A stretch of DNA of 8,029 nucleotides, from the NCBI GenBank assembly GCA_013816225.1, contig JACDEQ010000088.1, positions 1 to 8,029 on the forward strand, in the 5' to 3' direction. The notes under the pieces are model-generated. The model was not told where the DNA came from and made no database searches. It worked only from the letters and a program-made list of their open reading frames with translations. This document shows, one piece after another, positions 1-4,844 of this stretch; the first letter of the stretch is position 1; the number at the start of each line of letters is the position of its first letter. The DNA is from Armatimonadota bacterium. GTDB lineage: Bacteria > Armatimonadota > Fimbriimonadia > Fimbriimonadales > ATM1. Position numbers and translations under genes: made by a program.

Positions 1-2212
1 CAGGTGTGCCTTGCTTCCAATTCGAACGGTCGAAGCCGTGAAAGATGTCTTCACATATCCCGAACTTCTCCAAGAATATCGCGACCGCTTCGGCGATATC
101 GAGAGTGGGTTTGCCTTCGCCTTTGCTCGCGGTGTAATCGGCAAGCGCTTTCTTGAGCTCATCGGCGAGGCCGAGATAATCCACGACGATGCCGCCGGGC
201 TTGTCGCCGAACACGCGATTGACGCGCGCGATGGCCTGCATCAGCGTGTGCCCGCGCATCGGCTTGTCGAGGTACATCGTGTTCAGGCAGGGAACGTCGA
301 AACCGGTAAGCCACATGTCGCGAACGATAACGATTTGGAATGGGTCGTTCTCGTCTTTGAAACGCCGCGCCATCTCTTCACGTCCGCGTTTGCTTCTGAT
401 GTGTCTCTGCCATTCGGCGGGGTCGGTGGCGGAGCCGGTCATGACCACGTTCATCACGCCGTCCGCTGCCCATTGCGGGCGCAACCGCGCTAGGGCATCG
501 TAAAGCTCCACGCAGATGCGGCGGCTCATGCCGACTATCATCGCCTTGCCCGCGTTGGCCGATTGCCGTTCTTCCCAGTGCTCCACGAGGTCTTTTGCGA
601 CTTGATCGATGCGCGAGCGAGCGCCGACGACCGCTTCCAGCGCGGCCCATTTGGTCTTGAGCTTTTCTTTTTGCGCTACCTCTTCGCCCTCGGTGACTTC
701 GTCAAAGTCCTCATCGAGCTTAGGTGCGACTTGGGCATCGAGCGATAGTTTCGCAAGGCGGCTTTCGTAATAGATGGGAACGGTCGCTTTGTCTTCAACG
801 CTCCGTTGGATGTCGTAAACGCTGATGTAGTCGCCGAACACTTCACGCGTGTTCGCGTCGATTTGTTCGATGGGAGTGCCTGTGAATCCGATAAAGCTTG
901 CATTCGGCAACGCGTGGCGCAAGTATGCCGCCATGCCATAGGTGATTCTCCCTTGCGAATCTGCTCGCGCCGCAAACCCATATTGACTGCGGTGCGCTTC
1001 GTCGGCGATAACGACGATATTCCTGCGCGTGTTGAGCAAAGGGTGTTCTCCGCCCTTCTGGTCGGGGGAGAACTTTTGCATTGTCGAAAAGATAATCCCG
1101 CCGGCGGGCCTGTCAAGCAATTCCCGCAGATGCATTCGCGATTCGGCTTGAACGGGTGTTTGTTGGAAATGCTCCTCACAATTGCAGAAGGTGCCGAAGA
1201 GCTGGTCGTCCAAATCGTTTCTGTCGGTGAGCACGACGACTGTCGGGTTTTCGAGTTCGGGTGCGCGGATGATTTTTCCGGCGTAAAACACCATGGTCAG
1301 GCTTTTGCCGCTGCCTTGTGTGTGCCAAACCACGCCCGCCCTTTTATCGCCCATCGCCGCCGTCGCCTTGAGGGTACTTTCAAGAGCGGTTTCTACGGCG
1401 TGGAATTGGTGATAGCCGGCGAGCTTCTTGATGAAGCCGCCCTCGGGGTCGCGCTCGAAGACGATGCCGAAGCGCACGATATCCAGAAAGCGGCGCGGGT
1501 TGAACACGCCTTTTAGCAGCACGTCGAGCTCAGCGACGCCTTTAGGCGCGACGGTGTCGCCGACGATTGTGCGCCAGGGCATGAAGCGGTCCCAGTCGGC
1601 GCTGATGGTGCCGATTCGCGCGTGGATGCCATCGCTCGTTGCGCAGACGGAGTTGTAAACGAACAGGGAAGGGATTTGGTCTTTGTAGGTTTGAAGCTGC
1701 TTGTAGCCGTCGTAAACGGTGGCACCTTCGTCGGCGGCATTCTTCAGTTCGATGACGGCAAGCGGCAAGCCGTTGAGGAAGAGCACAACGTCAGGCCTGC
1801 GGTTATGGCCGTCTTCGATGACGGTGTATTGGTTGATTGCCAGGAATTCGTTGTTGTCGGGGTCTTGCCAATCCGCGACATTGATGATTTCGTGGCTCGT
1901 CGTGCCGTCGAAGTTTCGCACTTCGAGCTTCACGCCGTCCACGAGGGTGCGGTGGAAGGCGTGGTTATTGCGGAGGAGGTCTATGTCTTTAGGCCGCGTG
2001 ATTCCCAGGATGGCGTCTTCGATGGCCTCTTCGGGAACGCGAGGGTTGAGCTTCAGAAGAGCGGCGCGGAGGCGGTCGACGAGAACGACGTCGCCAAACG
2101 ATTTGCGCTCGGCGGTAAGCACGCCGGGCGCAATATCCGGCCCGTACACGTGCTGCCACGCGGGCAGCCATTCGATGGCGGCTTCTTCGACCTGGGATTC
2201 GTAGAATGACAT
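1..2212 (-). CDS. hsdR: Type I restriction enzyme subunit HsdR, 3'-truncated by window edge
   Basis: This is the motor and nuclease subunit of a Type I restriction system. It translocates DNA using ATP and cuts unmethylated DNA when bound to HsdM and HsdS. Reading the minus strand from the ATG at 2212 gives 737 uninterrupted codons to the window edge, so the C-terminus is missing. An N-terminal PD-(D/E)xK nuclease is visible: D141 in RRPDVVLF, then E155 and K157 in AVIELKN. The SF2 helicase core follows: Walker A TQGSGKS (298-304), DEAH box (404-407), GFTGTP (442-447), and motif VI QAIARVNR (659-666). The opening MSFYESQVEEAAIEWL is a typical HsdR start, which supports this ATG. The only Shine-Dalgarno-like bases, GGAAGG, lie just 1 nt before it, so translation may depend on coupling to the PIN/ASCH gene that stops 25 nt upstream. 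I see no frameshift. Confidence 0.96.
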   Translation of the reverse strand, partial: MSFYESQVEEAAIEWLPAWQHVYGPDIAPGVLTAERKSFGDVVLVDRLRAALLKLNPRVPEEAIEDAILGITRPKDIDLLRNNHAFHRTLVDGVKLEVRNFDGTTSHEIINVADWQDPDNNEFLAINQYTVIEDGHNRRPDVVLFLNGLPLAVIELKNAADEGATVYDGYKQLQTYKDQIPSLFVYNSVCATSDGIHARIGTISADWDRFMPWRTIVGDTVAPKGVAELDVLLKGVFNPRRFLDIVRFGIVFERDPEGGFIKKLAGYHQFHAVETALESTLKATAAMGDKRAGVVWHTQGSGKSLTMVFYAGKIIRAPELENPTVVVLTDRNDLDDQLFGTFCNCEEHFQQTPVQAESRMHLRELLDRPAGGIIFSTMQKFSPDQKGGEHPLLNTRRNIVVIADEAHRSQYGFAARADSQGRITYGMAAYLRHALPNASFIGFTGTPIEQIDANTREVFGDYISVYDIQRSVEDKATVPIYYESRLAKLSLDAQVAPKLDEDFDEVTEGEEVAQKEKLKTKWAALEAVVGARSRIDQVAKDLVEHWEERQSANAGKAMIVGMSRRICVELYDALARLRPQWAADGVMNVVMTGSATDPAEWQRHIRSKRGREEMARRFKDENDPFQIVIVRDMWLTGFDVPCLNTMYLDKPMRGHTLMQAIARVNRVFGDKPGGIVVDYLGLADELKKALADYTASKGEGKPTLDIAEAVAIFLEKFGICEDIFHGFDRSNWKQGTP

Positions 2213-2223
2213 ACCTTCCGCAA

Positions 2224-2246
2224 GGATAGCGGATCGGCTATCCGCT
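2224..2246 (-). promoter_or_regulatory. Overlapping alternative hairpins at the PIN/ASCH stop, before hsdR
   Basis: Two perfect 7-bp inverted repeats overlap here. One pairs 2224-2230 with 2237-2243 (GGATAGC/GCTATCC, 6-nt loop). The other pairs 2228-2234 with 2240-2246 (AGCGGAT/ATCCGCT, 5-nt loop). They share bases, so only one can form at a time. They cover the stop codon of the PIN/ASCH gene (2238-2240) and end 12 nt before the hsdR start. No T-run follows, so this does not look like an intrinsic terminator. A role in mRNA stability or in hsdR translation is an inference. Confidence 0.5.
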
Positions 2247-2630
2247 CACTACTGACCGTGCCCACTCTGCCCCTTCGGCCGAAATATAACGGAAGCTCTG
2301 CGGTACGCCGGCTCCCGGAAATACCGCTTGCAACGGTAATGGCTGCTCTAAGCGAACAACACGCGCCAGTTCGATTGCGACTGCAGCGTCGCGACCGTCG
2401 AAGTATCCGTAAAACCAGTCCGCTCTAATAGCGCCATGGCTTGCGCACATTTTCCAAATGTTTGACGGCGTGTCTTCGTGCAGCGCGGCGATCTCCAAGA
2501 CTGCGACAATCGTCGACACGGGAGCCGTGGCATTTGAGAGCTTCGCCGCTTGTGCAGATGTGGCCGTGATGTCCGCAGGAGAAGTAGGCTCTAACGGAAT
2601 GAAGATATTCGTATCGATCAGTAGCTTCAT
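2238..2630 (-). CDS. Short PIN/ASCH-like protein, probable internally deleted PIN-GNAT-ASCH relative
   Basis: A 130-residue protein between hsdS and hsdR. The N-terminus, MKLLIDTNIFIPLEPTSPAD, is the first strand of a PIN nuclease, with the metal-binding Asp at residue 6. The following PIN helices and the remaining acidic residues are absent. From about residue 38 the sequence changes to what looks like an ASCH/PUA-type domain: STIVAVLE strand (39-46), EDTPSNIW (52-59), an aromatic stretch WFYGYFDG (72-79), AVAIELARV (83-91), and PQSFRYIS (110-117). From memory of the families, this opening is typical of proteins of roughly 500-600 residues with PIN, GNAT acetyltransferase and C-terminal ASCH domains, so this gene looks like an in-frame internal deletion. 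Its ATG overlaps the hsdS stop as ATGA, and it has no obvious Shine-Dalgarno of its own, so it is probably translationally coupled to hsdS. It is unlikely to be an active nuclease; RNA or nucleotide binding by the ASCH part is possible. Confidence 0.75.
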   Translation of the reverse strand: MKLLIDTNIFIPLEPTSPADITATSAQAAKLSNATAPVSTIVAVLEIAALHEDTPSNIWKMCASHGAIRADWFYGYFDGRDAAVAIELARVVRLEQPLPLQAVFPGAGVPQSFRYISAEGAEWARSVVSG

Positions 2631-3958
2631 CTGCCGGACAGCAGCATCGGAAGAAGGAGATCGCGAAGGTTAGCTAGGCGTCGCGCTACGATTAAGTTGG
2701 ACAGAACCAACGAAGCGAAGGGTGAGATCGTAGCATCGGCCGCGACGGACATCCCCGCGGCAGGCACAAGGCAGAGCGCATCTTCGAGGTGATGCCGCTG
2801 TATGTGGCCCATGGTAGTTGCTTTCGAAGCCGCGATTGCCTGAAAGTCTTCGAGGTGCTCTAAGAGCCAGCAATGGAGGAACCATTGCGGAACATTTCGA
2901 GGAACCACCAAGAATAGATGTTGATTCAGCGCAGCCTTGCCTTCCGCCCAGGTCTTCACCATGAGAGAGCCGCTCCAGGAAAAGAGCAGATCACCATCAC
3001 TGACCACATAGGCTGGCGGTACGTCGAGATTTGCTCGCTGAGCGTTCGCCGAGAGCCCGCCTCGCAATTCTGCAATCTTGACCACGGGGATTGACGGTTC
3101 GCCGTCGCGCGCCGGATACTTCTGCATTGCGAGGCCATTGCGAAAATCTGCAAGCGCGGAAAGCGGCTTTACTTCCCACCCCTGTGGGATCGGGCCTAGG
3201 GGGGAATCGGTGAATTTGGAGGGGAAGAGGGCGGCGGTTTCTTCGTTCATGCCGAAGGGCTTTTCGCCTCGGGCTTTGGCGTGGACGGGGTCGAAGTCCA
3301 CGAACCACGACTTGAAGATAGCCCGCGCCATCGCCTCCAAGGTCTCATTCATCCGCCGGTTCAACTCGATCTTATCATCCAACGCCCCCAATATCCCCGC
3401 GATGCGCTTCTGCTCGGCTAGGGGCGGGACCGGAATCTTGAGCTTTTCAAGGATGTCGGGGTTGAACGCCGGATATGCGGATGTCTGAGTCGCTGCTACG
3501 CGCGTGAAATACTCCGTAACGTTTGCGCGGGTAAGCGCATAGTACAGATAACGCGGGTCTATCGCCTTGGGAGTTATAACGGCGAATCCCGTAGAGGCGA
3601 TTGCATTCGGATTGGCAGACTTGATGAACGCGTAGTGCTCGAGATTCGGGCGGACAGTGGAGATAATCGTATCGCCCGCCCGCAAGATTCTCCTAGCACG
3701 TGACGGCGCTTCCTTCAATGGGAGCCGAGCAGCTCCTCTTATGCTCCCCCTCTCAACGCTTGCGATGTCGACGTATTCGATCTCTGCGAACGCATACGCA
3801 TTTGTTATGGCAACCTCATTGATTCTTGCCACCGCGCCGACAGGCAGCATTTCTGTTTGCTTCCTGTCGGGTGAGCCGTCAGGCGCGGAGAGACCCGTCT
3901 GGTTAGTCCACCGGATTTGCTCATTGGAGCGGACGACGACCGCTTTCTTGGTCTTCAC
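2627..3958 (-). CDS. hsdS: Type I restriction-modification specificity subunit HsdS
   Basis: The DNA-recognition subunit, which determines the bipartite target for both methylation and restriction. It is 443 residues long with the two-half layout of the family. The first target-recognition domain spans about 38-175, with ILRAGDTIISTVRPNL (91-106) and STGFAVITP (122-130). A central conserved helical spacer runs about 178-222, starting PPLAEQKRIAGILGALDDKI. The second recognition domain covers about 255-400, starting after GPIPQGW, and a short terminal helix ends LRDLLLPMLLSGR. The chosen start is a GTG at 3958 with a weak GAGG 11 nt upstream. An ATG at 3850 (residue 37) with AGGA 11 nt upstream is a credible alternative, because HsdS proteins often begin just before a sequence like LPVGAVARIN. 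The C-terminus stops directly after LLSGR, where many relatives continue for another 10-20 residues, and overlaps the next gene by ATGA. Confidence 0.95.
   Translation of the reverse strand: MKTKKAVVVRSNEQIRWTNQTGLSAPDGSPDRKQTEMLPVGAVARINEVAITNAYAFAEIEYVDIASVERGSIRGAARLPLKEAPSRARRILRAGDTIISTVRPNLEHYAFIKSANPNAIASTGFAVITPKAIDPRYLYYALTRANVTEYFTRVAATQTSAYPAFNPDILEKLKIPVPPLAEQKRIAGILGALDDKIELNRRMNETLEAMARAIFKSWFVDFDPVHAKARGEKPFGMNEETAALFPSKFTDSPLGPIPQGWEVKPLSALADFRNGLAMQKYPARDGEPSIPVVKIAELRGGLSANAQRANLDVPPAYVVSDGDLLFSWSGSLMVKTWAEGKAALNQHLFLVVPRNVPQWFLHCWLLEHLEDFQAIAASKATTMGHIQRHHLEDALCLVPAAGMSVAADATISPFASLVLSNLIVARRLANLRDLLLPMLLSGR
3837..3870. repeat. 8-bp inverted repeat over the alternative hsdS start
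   Basis: CCGACAGG at 3837-3844 is perfectly complementary to CCTGTCGG at 3863-3870, with an 18-nt spacer. The alternative hsdS start codon (ATG at 3850 on the minus strand) lies in the spacer, and the AGGA upstream of it overlaps the edge of one arm. It may be a folded translation-control element, a protein-binding dyad, or coincidence within coding sequence. Confidence 0.35.
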
Positions 3959-3979
3959 TATCGAATCTGCCTCATGGCA

Positions 3980-4005
3980 GGCGGGGGACGAAGACGTCCC
4001 CCACC
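3980..4005 (-). promoter_or_regulatory. Strong GC hairpin between the DUF1508 gene and hsdS
   Basis: GGGGGACG (3983-3990) and CGTCCCCC (3995-4002) form a perfect 8-bp stem with a 4-nt loop. It extends by two more G-C pairs (3980-3981 with 4004-4005) across one mismatch. It fills much of the 57-nt gap between the DUF1508 gene stop and the hsdS GTG. Neither strand has a T-run after it, so it is not a standard rho-independent terminator. It could act as a partial terminator, a processing site or a 3' stabiliser that sets hsdS levels apart from the upstream genes; this is inferred from position only. Confidence 0.6.
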
Positions 4006-4015
4006 GAAGATTGCG

Positions 4016-4177
4016 CTAACCTGGCCAGCCGTTTCGCCGGGCGTTATCTTCGCAATCGCTTCGATTGTTGTAGCCTTCGCTCGACTGGCCAACAATTCGC
4101 CCGTTAGGGGCGACGCGCCGCCAGCGCCACTTGCCTTGGGGGTCCTTGTAGAACTCCCACGTATCGGCGGTTGCCAT
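4016..4177 (-). CDS. DUF1508 / YegP-like small protein
   Basis: A 53-residue protein matching the single-repeat form of the DUF1508 (YegP) family. The match consists of an aromatic opening WEFYKDPQGKWRWR (7-20), then APNGRIVGQSSEGYNNRSDC (23-42), giving the family pattern of a short strand, an NG turn, I-x-x-S-x-E-G-Y, and a helix starting at the Cys. The biochemical role of the family is poorly defined and I assign none. The frame stays open further upstream, but the start is fixed at the ATG at 4177 by a perfect AAGGAGG 8 nt before it and by the family boundary. The gene lies inside the hsd cluster, 57 nt ahead of hsdS. Its ribosome-binding site is enclosed in a hairpin described separately, so translation may be controlled. 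Confidence 0.85.
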   Translation of the reverse strand: MATADTWEFYKDPQGKWRWRRVAPNGRIVGQSSEGYNNRSDCEDNARRNGWPG

Positions 4178-4213
4178 AGGAGGCACCTCCTTAATAAGTA
4201 GTCGGCACCGACT
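4178..4213 (-). promoter_or_regulatory. Tandem dyads with a shared centre, one enclosing the Shine-Dalgarno
   Basis: Two 14-bp inverted repeats sit 22 bp apart centre to centre. On the minus strand they read AGTCGGTGCCGACT (4213-4200) and AGGAGGTGCCTCCT (4191-4178). Both share the central GGTGCC while the outer bases differ but remain complementary. As RNA, each gives a 5-bp stem with a GUGC loop. The second hairpin uses the Shine-Dalgarno AGGAG as its 5' arm and CUCCU as its 3' arm, directly abutting the ATG at 4177. It could therefore hide the ribosome-binding site. As DNA, the spacing of two helical turns would also suit a dimeric regulator. Confidence 0.7.
4186..4192 (-). promoter_or_regulatory. 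Perfect Shine-Dalgarno of the DUF1508 gene
   Basis: AAGGAGG, followed by TG, reads as an extended complement to the 3' end of 16S rRNA, with 8 nt between the last G and the ATG at 4177. It is the strongest ribosome-binding site in the window and decides the start of the DUF1508 gene. Confidence 0.85.
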
Positions 4214-4345
4214 TGGCCGTGGAAGCAAGTTTTCCCAGCGCGGGTGTGAACCGTTTGTCGATTGCGCACAGTCCATTGCATTGGTATGTAACGGAGCTCG
4301 CGAAGATTCCACAGGATTGCCGCGGCTTCGGCCAATGCCGCCATT
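4214..4345. other. Spacer without a recognisable gene
   Basis: These roughly 130 bases lie between the end of the hepT remnant and the dyads before the DUF1508 gene. Frames are open on the minus strand, but their translations are low in complexity, lack a ribosome-binding site and match no family I know. The promoter for the DUF1508-hsdS-PIN/ASCH-hsdR segment may be here, but I find no convincing -35/-10 pair. It may also hold decayed cargo sequence. Confidence 0.5.
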
Positions 4346-4513
4346 CTAATTGACGGGGCAGCAAGTCGTTTGGGAGCGGGCTTCGTCATTTTTTTTGGCA
4401 CTCTCGCCTTCCGATTGCCAGCTTCGGCAAGAGCCGTCGGGGCCGGCGATATCGCGGATCTCTTTCGCCGCACCCAAAACGTCGCCCAACAGCGAACGGG
4501 TTTCAGGCTGCAT
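4346..4513 (-). pseudogene. Truncated hepT (DUF86) remnant
   Basis: A 55-codon frame whose ATG at 4513 lies inside the last codons of the nucleotidyltransferase gene, an 11-nt overlap of the kind usual for MntA/HepT pairs. Its first ~22 residues, MQPETRSLLGDVLGAAKEI and on to RDIA, look like the opening helix of HepT (DUF86) proteins, which typically read M-x-P-E-T-x-x-L-L-x-D-I-x-x-A-A-x-x-I. After that the resemblance ends. There is no R-x4-H-x-Y-like RNase motif and no further HEPN helices, and the frame stops at 55 codons where intact relatives run about 110-140. An A8 run on the minus strand (4389-4396) lies in the unrelated tail and is a possible slippage site, but no other frame restores HepT sequence. 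A deletion with replacement of the 3' part fits best. Confidence 0.65.
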
Positions 4514-4844
4514 ACAACTCCAAAGCGCTTGCCTCTGCAGCGCGACGAAACTCGGGCTTGCGAATGGCGGAGCGGTCGACGAGGTCTACGGGTCGGTTGA
4601 AGAGAGTTTCGAGTTCGACCTTCATGACGAAGAACTGCTCGAAGAGGTCCACGCCCTTTGGGGGAGGGCCGTACTCGACGAGAAAGTCGAAATCGCTGCT
4701 GCTGCTACTCCAATTCGGGGAGAGCGCCGAGCCGAAGAGCCACAGGCGCGCAACGCCAAGTCGCCGGCAGATTTGCTCCAGCGCCGGACGGAGCCGCTCC
4801 AGTTCGCTTGCTGCGGACGGATTCAGGCGATTGCTGCTACTCAT
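4503..4844 (-). CDS. MntA-type minimal nucleotidyltransferase (toxin-antitoxin antitoxin family)
   Basis: A 113-residue pol-beta-fold nucleotidyltransferase. The signature GS-x11-DxD is present: G38-S39, then D51 and D53, in FGSALSPNW plus a serine run plus DFDFLVEY. A third acidic residue, D87, is in RPVDLVD. Relatives (MntA) inactivate the HEPN ribonuclease HepT by AMPylating it, and are encoded directly upstream of hepT, as here. The ATG at 4844 overlaps the hsdM stop by 8 nt, with GAGG 10 nt upstream inside hsdM. An in-frame TTG at 4850 is a less likely start. The catalytic loop contains five consecutive Ser codons and is one residue longer than the usual x10 spacing. Since hepT is reduced to a stub, this is an antitoxin without its partner, unless it acts on something else. 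Confidence 0.88.
   Translation of the reverse strand: MSSSNRLNPSAASELERLRPALEQICRRLGVARLWLFGSALSPNWSSSSSDFDFLVEYGPPPKGVDLFEQFFVMKVELETLFNRPVDLVDRSAIRKPEFRRAAEASALELYAA

Noticed and set aside
806..2209. Long plus-strand open frames (806-1516 and 1622-2209)
   Set aside because: They mirror the hsdR coding frame, which carries all the helicase and nuclease motifs; their translations match no family.
2627..3958. Phase-variable, recombining hsdS
   Set aside because: There is no second hsdS copy, no recombinase gene and no long inverted repeats within the window.
3983..4002. Intrinsic terminator after the DUF1508 gene
   Set aside because: The stem is strong, but neither strand has a following T-run.
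4016..4312. The longer 98-codon version of the DUF1508 gene
   Set aside because: The extra 45 residues are unlike the family, and the perfect Shine-Dalgarno points to the internal ATG at 4177.
3958..4473. A 171-codon minus-strand frame ending TAGTG on the hsdS start
   Set aside because: It overlaps the DUF1508 gene in another frame and has a low-complexity translation and no ribosome-binding site. The DUF1508 gene has family similarity and a perfect Shine-Dalgarno.
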